Of a DNA stretch of 64,000 nt, positions 24,770 through 33,198 are shown piece by piece. Both the position numbers and the translations under genes were made by a program. The stretch's first letter is position 1; each line of letters starts with the position of its first letter. Below the pieces are notes generated by a model. It was not told the origin of the DNA, made no database searches, and saw only the letters and a program-made list of their open reading frames with translations. The DNA is from Flavobacteriaceae bacterium PS02338 (GTDB taxonomy: Bacteria > Bacteroidota > Bacteroidia > Sphingobacteriales > Sphingobacteriaceae): the NCBI GenBank assembly GCA_029959615.1, contig JASCOD010000016.1:1-64000 (forward strand), read 5' to 3'.

Positions 24770-26350
24770 ATGCTTACCCTACAAAATATTAGCTATATAC
24801 ATCCTAATAAGGAATTACTTTTTGATGGTATAACACTAACCATCAACCCTCATGATAAAATTGTATTAATAGGCAACAATGGAGTTGGAAAATCAACTTT
24901 GTTTAAGATTATTCTTAACGAACTACAGCCATCGTTTGGTAAGGTTACTATTGACAATAGGCCTTATTATGTACCACAAGTTTTTGGGCAATACGACCAT
25001 ATTTCTGTTGCTCAAGCACTAGGAATTGAAGATAAACTCCACGCATTAAAATCTATCTTAGATGGTGACGCGACAGAGGAAAACTTTGCCTTGCTTGACG
25101 ATGATTGGACTATCGAAGACCGCTGCAAAGAAGCTTTAAGATACTGGCGTTTGGAAGAAATAGATCTTTCTCAAAAAATGGCTTCCTTAAGTGGCGGACA
25201 GAGAACGAAAGTGTTCTTGGCAGGCATCCAAATACATCAAGCAGAATTAATATTATTAGACGAGCCAAGTAATCATTTGGATATCGTTAGCAGAGAATTA
25301 TTATATCATTTTATACAAAACACCAAAAGTACTTTATTAATTATCAGTCATGACAGAAAACTGCTTAATCTTTTAGATACAGTTTTTGAGTTAACTAAAA
25401 CTGGAGTTAATATTTATGGCGGCAATTACGATTTTTATGTGGCGCAAAGACAGGTAGAAAACAATGCTTTACATCAAAACATCCAGAGTAAGGAAAAAAC
25501 ATTGCGCAAGGCAAAGGAGAAGGAGCGTGAAACACTCGAACGCCAACAGAAGCAAGATGCTCGTGGCAAAAAGAAACAAGAAAAAGCTGGTATGGCTCGT
25601 ATCATGATGAACACCCTGAGAAACAGCGCAGAAAATAGCACAGCAAAGGCAAAGGACATTCACACTGAAAAAATTTGTGGAATTTCACAAGAGCTCCGAG
25701 ATTTACGGGCGAATGTCCCCGATATAGATAAAATGAAATTCGGTTTCGACAATACCAAACTACATCAAGGGAAGATTTTATTTAAGGCAACAAATCTGAA
25801 CTACAGCTATAACAAGAAGTCTCTTTGGCAAGAAGATTTGAACTTCCAAATTAATAGTGGCGACCGTATCGCACTAAAAGGTGCTAATGGATCTGGAAAA
25901 ACGACGTTAATCAATTTAATTTTGGGTAATCTGGCAGCTGTTACTTATAGCAACATTTCAAACGCTGTCCATATTGATCAAGATTATTCGTTAATCAATA
26001 ATCAGCTAACCATTTACGAGCAAGCACAGCTGTACAATACTAACGCTCTACAGGAACACGAGGTAAAAATTAGGCTCAATCGCTTTTTGTTTGGTAGAGA
26101 GATCTGGGATAAATCCTGCAATAGCTTGAGTGGCGGCGAGAGAATGCGCTTAATGTTATGCTGTCTTAACATCAAAAATATTACACCGGATTTAATTATT
26201 TTAGACGAACCTACCAATAACTTGGATATCCAGAACATCGAAATTTTAACCGCAGCAATTAACGAGTACGAGGGCACTTTAATTGTGGTTTCTCATGATG
26301 AATACTTTTTGGCACAAATAAATACAGTAAGGGAAATCAATCTTTTTTAG
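24770..26350 (+). CDS. ABC-F family ATPase (ribosome-acting)
   Basis: The start at 24770 (MLTLQNISYI) gives 526 residues. Two ABC domains lack any membrane part, as in ABC-F proteins that bind the ribosomal E site. Domain 1 has GNNGVGKST, LSGGQRTKV and LLDEPSNHLD. A charged linker (about 235-300, Lys/Glu/Gln-rich with GKKKQEKAGMARIMMN) follows. Domain 2 has GANGSGKTT, LSGGERMRL and ILDEPTNNLD. Some ABC-F members protect against ribosome-targeting antibiotics and are controlled by leader attenuation; others are translation factors. The promoter with a leader over 100 bases fits a regulated gene, but resistance is only a possibility. Confidence 0.9.
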   Translation: MLTLQNISYIHPNKELLFDGITLTINPHDKIVLIGNNGVGKSTLFKIILNELQPSFGKVTIDNRPYYVPQVFGQYDHISVAQALGIEDKLHALKSILDGDATEENFALLDDDWTIEDRCKEALRYWRLEEIDLSQKMASLSGGQRTKVFLAGIQIHQAELILLDEPSNHLDIVSRELLYHFIQNTKSTLLIISHDRKLLNLLDTVFELTKTGVNIYGGNYDFYVAQRQVENNALHQNIQSKEKTLRKAKEKERETLERQQKQDARGKKKQEKAGMARIMMNTLRNSAENSTAKAKDIHTEKICGISQELRDLRANVPDIDKMKFGFDNTKLHQGKILFKATNLNYSYNKKSLWQEDLNFQINSGDRIALKGANGSGKTTLINLILGNLAAVTYSNISNAVHIDQDYSLINNQLTIYEQAQLYNTNALQEHEVKIRLNRFLFGREIWDKSCNSLSGGERMRLMLCCLNIKNITPDLIILDEPTNNLDIQNIEILTAAINEYEGTLIVVSHDEYFLAQINTVREINLF

Positions 26351-26434
26351 GCTAATTTCTGGTATCTACCACAAAATTGTACGCTTTTGTAAACACCCTG
26401 TTACAATCTAAAAATCCTAAACCATCTCATTAAA

Positions 26435-26465
26435 AAATGGCCTTAAAACAAGTTAAAGGCCATTT
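26435..26465 (+). terminator. Terminator-like hairpin after ABC-F gene
   Basis: AAATGGCCTT (26435-26444) pairs with AAGGCCATTT (26456-26465), 11-base loop. No long T-run follows. It lies 85 bases past the stop. Confidence 0.6.
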
Positions 26466-26560
26466 ATAATCTTTTACACTGGATCTGTACATCTCTAATG
26501 GCACAGCTTTTGGAGTTCAGCAAGTGTTGAAAATGGTTTCAGCATAAAAAATGAAAAGCT

Positions 26561-27268
26561 ATGAAAAAGATATTATTATTAGGAAGCGCTCTCTTATTTT
26601 CTGCCTCTGCCATATTTGCACAAAATACCATGACTGGAAAAGATTCTAGGATTGGAATTAAAGCTGGAGTAAACTTAAGTACCGTAAAATATAGCGGCGA
26701 TGGTGCAGCATTTTTCAATGATAATACCAAACAGAATGTAGGTTATAATTTTACTGTTTTTGGCGATTTTGGTGTGGGTAATAACTTTTTTATCCAACCA
26801 GGAATTTCCCTACAAAACAAAGGAACTAAAATTGAAGGTAGCGCAACCAACGGGACTACTACTACTTCCGGAAAAATCAAAACAGATGTAATGGTAATTG
26901 AAGTGCCAATAAATGCAGTTTTACGCATACCAACAGGTACTTCTGGAGCTTTCCAAATTAGCGCAGGTCCTTATATTGGCTTTAATATTGACGGTAAGAC
27001 CAAAACCACTACTACCATTACCAATCCTGCGGGAACAACTTCTACAAGCAATACCGACAACCTAAGTTTTGGCAATAATACCGATAATGACGCCACAAGT
27101 ACTGACTTTGGTGCCAATTTTGGATTAGGCTACCGTTTGAACAGTGGATTTATCCTTGGTGCCAATTATGGATTGGGCTTAACCAATCTGATACCAAAAG
27201 ATAACCGCTCTAACGGCAGCGATGCCAAACACAGAGTGTGGGGTTTTAGCGTTGGTTATTCATTCTAA
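26561..27268 (+). CDS. PorT-like outer membrane beta-barrel protein
   Basis: The 235-residue protein has a signal peptide ending at IFAQN. It opens with IGIKAGVNLSTVKYSGDG, the usual first strand of the outer membrane beta-barrel (OMP_b-brl_2/PorT-like) group, and ends with a terminal strand VWGFSVGYSF whose last Phe is an assembly signal. A Thr/Asn-rich loop lies at about 140-175. Its function is unknown. It is a single-gene unit closed by a terminator. Confidence 0.82.
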   Translation: MKKILLLGSALLFSASAIFAQNTMTGKDSRIGIKAGVNLSTVKYSGDGAAFFNDNTKQNVGYNFTVFGDFGVGNNFFIQPGISLQNKGTKIEGSATNGTTTTSGKIKTDVMVIEVPINAVLRIPTGTSGAFQISAGPYIGFNIDGKTKTTTTITNPAGTTSTSNTDNLSFGNNTDNDATSTDFGANFGLGYRLNSGFILGANYGLGLTNLIPKDNRSNGSDAKHRVWGFSVGYSF

Positions 27269-27288
27269 TGAACACGAACCTATTATAT

Positions 27289-27311
27289 GCCAACCTCAAA
27301 TTGAGGTTGGC
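27289..27311 (+). terminator. Terminator after beta-barrel gene
   Basis: GCCAACCTCAA (27289-27299) pairs with TTGAGGTTGGC (27301-27311), a near-continuous palindrome followed by TTTTTTT. It lies 20 bases past the stop. Confidence 0.85.
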
Positions 27312-27360
27312 TTTTTTTATATAATCATATCAGGTTCATTTTCGTTTCTTAAATTTGGGT

Positions 27361-27711
27361 ATGGAGATCTTATCAATTGAAAATGGAATTGCGGAAATAG
27401 TTACCGATAATCTGGTAATTAGGCACGTTGAAGACGGCATTGATTTAATAGGAAATGTCTACTATCAGGGGTTTGACAAAGTAATTATTTACGAAGAGAA
27501 CATTACGCCGCAATTCTTTGATTTAAGCACAAAAATGGCTGGAGAAATTTTGCAGAAGTTTTCAAATTATAGAATTCAATTGGCCATTGTTGGGCATTTT
27601 GAAGTGTATCAAAGCAAAAGCATGAAAGATTTTATTTTTGAAAGCAATAAACTAGGCCAAATCAATTTCGTAAATTCAAAATCGGAAGCCATCAAGGTAT
27701 TATCAAAATAA
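27361..27711 (+). CDS. DUF4180 protein
   Basis: The start at the second methionine (MEILSIENG, 27361) gives 116 residues. The sequence (DNLVIRHVEDGIDLIGNVYYQGFDKVIIYEENI, FFDLSTKMAGEILQKFSNY and LAIVGHFE) fits the DUF4180 family, small cytoplasmic proteins of unknown role found in many bacteria. It is followed 19 bases later by a membrane-protein gene in the same direction. Confidence 0.82.
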   Translation: MEILSIENGIAEIVTDNLVIRHVEDGIDLIGNVYYQGFDKVIIYEENITPQFFDLSTKMAGEILQKFSNYRIQLAIVGHFEVYQSKSMKDFIFESNKLGQINFVNSKSEAIKVLSK

Positions 27712-27730
27712 CATAACCAAATTAAATAAT

Positions 27731-28147
27731 ATGCATCCTATTTTAAGAAATATTCTAGCTATTATCTCAGGTGTTATAACTGGCGGTTTGGTAAATAGTG
27801 TTATCATCATGGTTAGCGAAAGTATTATCCCACCACCAAATGGAATAGATGCAACTACCGAAGAAGGCTTAAAAGCTGGCATGCATTTATTTGAGCCGAT
27901 ACACTTTATATTTCCATTTTTGGCACACGCAATAGGCACTTTTGTAGGCGCTTACATTGCGGCTCGTATCTCCACTAAGAAAATATTGTTTGCCATGGTG
28001 ATTGGTCTATTTTTCCTTATTGGCGGCATATGGATGGTTATACTTCTTCCATCTCCAATTTGGTTTACCGTTGTTGATTTAGCTGGTGCTTATTTACCTG
28101 TAGCCTATTTCGCCGGAAGAATTGCTAGGGGTTCGAAGACTGAATAA
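27731..28147 (+). CDS. Four-helix membrane protein, unknown
   Basis: In 138 residues there are four hydrophobic segments, at about 7-28, 58-79, 85-105 and 108-127, with a proline-rich loop (IIPPPNGIDATTEEGLKAG) after the first. There is no recognised motif. It is probably cotranscribed with the DUF4180 gene. Confidence 0.65.
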   Translation: MHPILRNILAIISGVITGGLVNSVIIMVSESIIPPPNGIDATTEEGLKAGMHLFEPIHFIFPFLAHAIGTFVGAYIAARISTKKILFAMVIGLFFLIGGIWMVILLPSPIWFTVVDLAGAYLPVAYFAGRIARGSKTE

Positions 28148-28189
28148 TAGCCATGGCACAATCCTTTTTCTGGTTATTAAACTGAGTTT

Positions 28190-28255
28190 CCCGATAAAAT
28201 TGGAATAGGTTACGTTACCGAAGCCTTTTTAAGACTAATTGCCCCAAAGGCTTAG
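28190..28255 (+). pseudogene. Possible remnant of a GNAT acetyltransferase
   Basis: In one frame this stretch reads PDKIGIGYVTEAFLRLIAPK and then a stop. The G-x-G-Y-V-T-E-A-x-x-R-L-I pattern is the acetyl-CoA binding motif A of GNAT enzymes. No start or flanking domain is present, so at most a fragment of a lost gene survives. It is short enough to be chance. Confidence 0.3.
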
Positions 28256-28265
28256 GAAGACAGAA

Positions 28266-30272
28266 TTAATCGTAGAAGTTCCAAGTTAAACCAACCGTCA
28301 ACAAACGATCTGGCATTGGATAACGATTAACCGTATAATATCCTTTACTAAATAAGCCTTGATTAGCATACTGGTATTTAAGAAACAGATTAGCTCTGCG
28401 TAAGCCAGCCTTTATCCAAGCATCTACCACAGGCTTAGCACCGAAAGTAACGTCATCACCAACATAAAACTGACTGGCAGCAATGGAATATGATTTCGCT
28501 AGATAACTATCATTATAAAAAACATCAAATCCTAGCTGCGTTTTAAGTGTCCTAAAAAAAGTTTGATCTTTATAGATACTAGCAAACAGATAAATTTCGG
28601 GTGTACGTAAAATGCGCTGTTCGTTAGTTTTCTGATAGACACCATAAGCGGTAGCATGAAAACTTCCAGCGTCTAATTGCTTACCAACCTTTATTTGCAT
28701 TAAACTAATTTCACCACTATATTGAATTGGTATAATCGCCTTAGCGATAAGGGGCGAAGCTCCAAAATACACATAGTTACTAATTAGATAATAAGCCGCA
28801 CTAGCATCTAATTTTAGAAAATCGTTGAGATAGCTAAAAGTAAAATTGGTTGTTTTTGTACGCGAAAGCTCACTTCGCTTATCCCAATCATAATGATTAC
28901 CGTAGTAACGATTATAAATTTCCTCTGGAGATTTGTTCTGTGTATAAGCGGTCATTATAATTTTACCTGCTTTATTACTTAACAGGAAATTACTATTTGC
29001 TTCATAAAGGTAATCGCCAGCATTTAAACCTTGGAATATCTGTTGTATATCCAAATTTACATCTACCTTATTACTAAATCTATAGCCTAAGGCACCTAAG
29101 AGCGTAGTATTTTGTGCTGCAAAACTACGATTGTAATAAATACTTCTATCTGCCTGTAAGATTTGTTGCTTAAAATTATAGATATCATTTCTTACACCTG
29201 CATCTATTTTCAACTCATTTTTAATAAACGAACTTCCTTTTGCACGGAAGAAAAAGCTATAAATAAACTCGTTTTGAATATGCTTTACATTAGTACTATC
29301 ATTGGTGAAACTCAAATCTGCTTTTGGAGTAGGGAGAAGAGCATAAGTATCTAATTCCTCCTTTTTGAAACTGTAAGAACTATTGGTATAAGCAAATGTG
29401 TGCGTAATCTTATTAGTTGGCAATATATTCTGTGTAGTGCTGTTGGTGGTACTATCAATACGACCTACAAAATAACTTTGCCTAATCATTAAAGAGTTAT
29501 CTCGGTACAGCTGACGGGCTGTATTGAAACGACTTGGCTCTGCCTTTTTAGTTACCAAATTATTTCCTACTGGCTCAAAAATGATATCGTCCTTCAAAAT
29601 AGATCCATTTTCCTGTGCTTTCAATGTATTAAAAACTGCATCTACCCAAATATTATAACGCTTATTCTTGGTTTGATACCAAGTGAACAGCGTACCATTT
29701 AAATCATCTCCCCGTTGATGGTTATAAAATCCGTTAGCTCCAATTCTGTTAAAATTAGCTCCAAAGTTCCAATTGGGTTTGATATTTTGAGAATGGATGA
29801 TCTTCAGTAGTTGCACATTGTCGCCAGCACTAATGTAAGATAGACTGGTGAAGGGTGAACGAGCTCTGTAAAATTTAATATCGTCATGGGTGAACTTATA
29901 AAAATCTAATGAACGAAAACCAGTTTCAAAACCAATAGTTTTTATAGGTTCAAACAATAAAGATGTAGCCGCCAATCCCACTAAGCCTGTACCTACTGTT
30001 GGCCTGCGAGGCTGAGCAATTGGGCTAAAGCTTTGTATACCAGCCAAAGTTGTATCTAATGGCAGGGTTTGTATACTATCCTTAGTAAGTTTTCGAGTAG
30101 TAAAGCGCACATACCTTGAGGTAAAGATAACGGAGTCTCTCGAACTTTCTTCCTTTTTACGCAAAGAATCTAACTCCTTATTACCTGCAATGGATGTTTT
30201 TAGATCTTGTGCAAAAGCATTACTAAAACCTAACAACAAAAAGAAAAGGACAGCTACAAATATTTTCTGCAT
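28266..30272 (-). CDS. Putative porin (Porin_10 type)
   Basis: The 668-residue outer membrane protein has a signal peptide ending at AFAQD and continuous alternating beta strands to the C-terminal GLTWNFYD. The features PTVGTGLVGLAATSLLFEP, KIIHSQNIKPNWNFGANFNRIG and the strand-rich body agree with the Bacteroidota putative porin family. Its ATG overlaps the stop of the purine nucleoside phosphorylase gene by one base (TAATG), so it is the last gene of the lpxK-PNP-porin operon. A nucleoside porin role would fit that context but is unproven. Confidence 0.82.
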   Translation of the reverse strand: MQKIFVAVLFFLLLGFSNAFAQDLKTSIAGNKELDSLRKKEESSRDSVIFTSRYVRFTTRKLTKDSIQTLPLDTTLAGIQSFSPIAQPRRPTVGTGLVGLAATSLLFEPIKTIGFETGFRSLDFYKFTHDDIKFYRARSPFTSLSYISAGDNVQLLKIIHSQNIKPNWNFGANFNRIGANGFYNHQRGDDLNGTLFTWYQTKNKRYNIWVDAVFNTLKAQENGSILKDDIIFEPVGNNLVTKKAEPSRFNTARQLYRDNSLMIRQSYFVGRIDSTTNSTTQNILPTNKITHTFAYTNSSYSFKKEELDTYALLPTPKADLSFTNDSTNVKHIQNEFIYSFFFRAKGSSFIKNELKIDAGVRNDIYNFKQQILQADRSIYYNRSFAAQNTTLLGALGYRFSNKVDVNLDIQQIFQGLNAGDYLYEANSNFLLSNKAGKIIMTAYTQNKSPEEIYNRYYGNHYDWDKRSELSRTKTTNFTFSYLNDFLKLDASAAYYLISNYVYFGASPLIAKAIIPIQYSGEISLMQIKVGKQLDAGSFHATAYGVYQKTNEQRILRTPEIYLFASIYKDQTFFRTLKTQLGFDVFYNDSYLAKSYSIAASQFYVGDDVTFGAKPVVDAWIKAGLRRANLFLKYQYANQGLFSKGYYTVNRYPMPDRLLTVGLTWNFYD

Positions 30273-31087
30273 TATAGAGATGAGATAAGCTGACTTAAAA
30301 TTTGTGTCATTTTGGGTTCTGCTTTTGCTGCTGTTTCAATAATTTCCTCCAAGCTAACCGGTTGTAAATCCTCTGGAAAACCTTCATCGGTTAATACCGA
30401 AATTGCAAAAACAGGGATACTCATATGATTGGCTACAATTACTTCTGGCACCGTACTCATCCCCACAGCATCGCCACCTATAATTCGCAAATACTTATAT
30501 TCCGCTTTTGTCTCTAGGTTTGGTCCAGTTACCGATACATAAACGCCCTGATGACAGGTAATATTTTCGTCCTTGGCAATTTTTAATCCTTTTGCAATTA
30601 GCGCTCTGTTATAGGGCTGGCTCATATCTGGGAAACGAGGACCAAAGTCATCATTGTTAATTCCTCTCAATGGGCTTTCGGGTTGTAAGTTGATGTGGTC
30701 ATTGATGATCATCAAATCTCCTTTTTTGAAAGCCGGATTTAAAGAACCAGCTGCATTAGAAACAAAAAGATATTTAATACCCAACAATTTCATTGCTCTA
30801 ATAGGGAACGTAATTTGCTGCATGCTATAGCCTTCATAAAAATGCAGACGACCTTGCATTGCCACCACCTTTTTACCGCTTAAAGTACCGAAAATCAACT
30901 TACCTGAGTGAAATTCTAAGGTAGAAATTGGAAAATTAGGAATACTAGCATACATAATGCTGTGTTCAATCTTAATCTCATTCACCAAACCACCTAGACC
31001 AGTCCCCAAAACAATACCTATTTCAGGTTCAAAATCTCCTATTTTATTTTTAATGTATTTTATCGAATCGTTTAGCGCTTGCAACAT
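30272..31087 (-). CDS. punA: Purine nucleoside phosphorylase
   Basis: The enzyme splits purine ribonucleosides or deoxynucleosides with phosphate to base and (deoxy)ribose 1-phosphate, in purine salvage. At 271 residues it is a trimeric class I PNP: VLGTGLGG, MQGRLHFYEGYS, LFVSNAAGSLNP, and the purine-site ETKAEYKYLRIIGGDAVGMSTVPE. Its start lies inside the end of lpxK (38-base overlap) and its stop overlaps the porin start, showing tight translational coupling through three genes. Confidence 0.95.
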   Translation of the reverse strand: MLQALNDSIKYIKNKIGDFEPEIGIVLGTGLGGLVNEIKIEHSIMYASIPNFPISTLEFHSGKLIFGTLSGKKVVAMQGRLHFYEGYSMQQITFPIRAMKLLGIKYLFVSNAAGSLNPAFKKGDLMIINDHINLQPESPLRGINNDDFGPRFPDMSQPYNRALIAKGLKIAKDENITCHQGVYVSVTGPNLETKAEYKYLRIIGGDAVGMSTVPEVIVANHMSIPVFAISVLTDEGFPEDLQPVSLEEIIETAAKAEPKMTQILSQLISSL

Positions 31088-32111
31088 AATCTAATATTTT
31101 TTGGTCAAACCTACATTTATCCGCTGCGTTAATTTCATTAGCAATCGGCAGATAACATACAGGCAAATTTAACAGTAAATCTCTTAAATTATCATCTAAT
31201 AAACGTTGTCCGTCTTTTTCTGTTGTTACGATAATTTTTTCTTTAGCAGAATGGTTTTGGTAAGCTTTCGCTAACTCTTGTATTTCCCTTACAGTAAAAT
31301 GATGATGATCTGGATATTCGAAGGAATTAACATTAACCGAAATGCTTTCCAAATAGCGTCTTAAAGGTGCTGTATTCGCAATTCCTGTCAGCAAAAACAC
31401 TTCTTGATTTTTCTGAAATTCAAATTCTTCTTCCGTATAAAGATGCTTCAATTTTTGATAACCGATGTAAGAAAAAGCCAACTCTTGTTGGGGGTAAAGA
31501 TTGAGTTTTTTTGAAATTCCCTCTCTTACTTCAATACTTATCTCCTCTGGAGATTTTGTAATCAAAACTGCCTGCGTTCTTTTAATGCCCGAAAAAGGCT
31601 CTCTTAAATTTCCCGCTGGCATCAACATTTGAAATTTCCGGATTTTCTCGAACTCGAAGAGCAATACATTAAAACCAGCTTTAACTTTTCTGTGCTGATA
31701 AGCGTCATCCAACAAGATGATATCACATTTATCTTTTAATTTCTCAATGCCTGTTATCCTATCCTCACAAACGGCAACCATAACATTTTTGAATTTGCGG
31801 AAATATTGTAGAGGCTCATCACCTATAGTTGCCGCGGTTGCGGTTGCATCAGCTAAAACAAAACCTCTAGTTTTTCTGCCATAGCCCCTACTTAAAATGG
31901 CTAATTTATACTCGCTCAACAACCTAACTAAGTACTCTGTAGTTGGTGTTTTACCTGAGCCTCCTACCGCCAAATTACCAATACAAATGATTGGCAAATT
32001 GAAGCTAACTGACTGGAAAATACCCCAATCATAGAATTTATTACGGATATACACCACTAATGCGTAAACCACATTAAACGGCAACAATAAAAGACGTAGG
32101 TATTTTATCAT
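31050..32111 (-). CDS. lpxK: Tetraacyldisaccharide 4'-kinase
   Basis: LpxK phosphorylates the 4' position of the lipid A disaccharide at the inner face of the inner membrane. The 353-residue protein has an N-terminal membrane-binding helix and the P-loop GNLAVGGSGKTPTTEYL (about residues 46-62). LSRGYGRKTRGF, GDEPLQYFRKF and LLDDAYQHRKVKAGFNVLL follow, all hallmarks of the family. It heads the operon with PNP and the porin. Two lipid A-modifying genes diverge from it. Confidence 0.95.
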   Translation of the reverse strand: MIKYLRLLLLPFNVVYALVVYIRNKFYDWGIFQSVSFNLPIICIGNLAVGGSGKTPTTEYLVRLLSEYKLAILSRGYGRKTRGFVLADATATAATIGDEPLQYFRKFKNVMVAVCEDRITGIEKLKDKCDIILLDDAYQHRKVKAGFNVLLFEFEKIRKFQMLMPAGNLREPFSGIKRTQAVLITKSPEEISIEVREGISKKLNLYPQQELAFSYIGYQKLKHLYTEEEFEFQKNQEVFLLTGIANTAPLRRYLESISVNVNSFEYPDHHHFTVREIQELAKAYQNHSAKEKIIVTTEKDGQRLLDDNLRDLLLNLPVCYLPIANEINAADKCRFDQKILDYVASAKRFDKIH

Positions 32112-32307
32112 CAGTTTTCAAAAATAGCTATAATATTCAATCAAACAGGCATTAGAACTATTTCTTTTGTAGGCAGACATTACTCTTCTACTCATTAAAT
32201 GTACTGGACATAAAGCTATTTTGCTGAACAAAAATGTATGATTATCTTTAGTGCCAAAAATGAGGAGAGCATTTGGTTATACTTCTACCTTTAAGTATTA
32301 ACATTTT

Positions 32308-33198
32308 ATGTCTCCAGCAAAAGCTATCGACGAAACAAACTTATCTAAATTAAGCCTACAACCAAAAATCATGCATAGCACTACAATTAATAACTTTGAC
32401 AAGCTTAAGTTATCTTTATTTTACCTGCCAATAGGTTTGTTAATTTTAATCGTTGTTTTTCTTTATGGAAACGACGCACTAAATATTGATGCATATAGAC
32501 AAATTCAAAAGGATACTTTTCTTTTCTTAAATTCAAAACTGTCACAATTTCCGAGCCTACAAAACAATTTAACTCAATTAGGCAACGCATTGGTATTGTT
32601 TTCTTTTCTAACTATTTTCATTATACACAAGCCAAAAATATGGGAGTGTTTAATATCAGCGTCTCTTGCGTCAGCGTTATTTTCATTTCTATTAAAAAAG
32701 CTCTTTTCTGTACCAAGACCAGCTGCTACGTTCGACAATGATAGTTTCGTGATTATTGGAGAAAAGCTAATGGCCAATAACAGCTTACCTTCTGGACATT
32801 CTATCACTGTTTTCACAACACTCGCAGTTTTGATATTTGGATTTATGCCAAAGAAATTGAATTTAAAAATCTTATGGTGCCTTACCTTAGTGGCTTTAGG
32901 CCTTTTGGTGGTATCTACACGAGTAGGCGTTGGAGCACACTATCCTCTTGATGTTATCATAGGATCTATTGTTGGTTATATTTCGGGACTTACAGGCATT
33001 TTTATCAATCAAAAGTATCCAATATGGAACTGGATCAACAACAAAAAATACTATCCCGTTTTTGTGATATTATTTTTAGTTTGCTCCGTTGTAATGATCA
33101 ATAAAATTAATAGCGACAACTTGGTCATATTTTATTTAGCGTTAATCAGTCTACTCATCTCATTATACATTCTTATTAGAACTTATGTTAAAAAGTAA
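32308..33198 (+). CDS. PAP2 family lipid phosphatase (LpxE-like)
   Basis: The 296-residue integral membrane protein carries the three acid-phosphatase motifs: KKLFSVPRP, NSLPSGH and STRVGVGAHYPLD. Six or more hydrophobic helices surround them. An ATG at 32371 is an alternative start. Because the next gene, overlapping by 14 bases, is a phosphoethanolamine transferase, and lpxK diverges, I infer that it removes a phosphate from lipid A before the transferase acts, as in the LpxE/EptA pair of Helicobacter pylori. A generic phospholipid or undecaprenyl-pyrophosphate phosphatase is the alternative. Confidence 0.85.
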   Translation: MSPAKAIDETNLSKLSLQPKIMHSTTINNFDKLKLSLFYLPIGLLILIVVFLYGNDALNIDAYRQIQKDTFLFLNSKLSQFPSLQNNLTQLGNALVLFSFLTIFIIHKPKIWECLISASLASALFSFLLKKLFSVPRPAATFDNDSFVIIGEKLMANNSLPSGHSITVFTTLAVLIFGFMPKKLNLKILWCLTLVALGLLVVSTRVGVGAHYPLDVIIGSIVGYISGLTGIFINQKYPIWNWINNKKYYPVFVILFLVCSVVMINKINSDNLVIFYLALISLLISLYILIRTYVKK

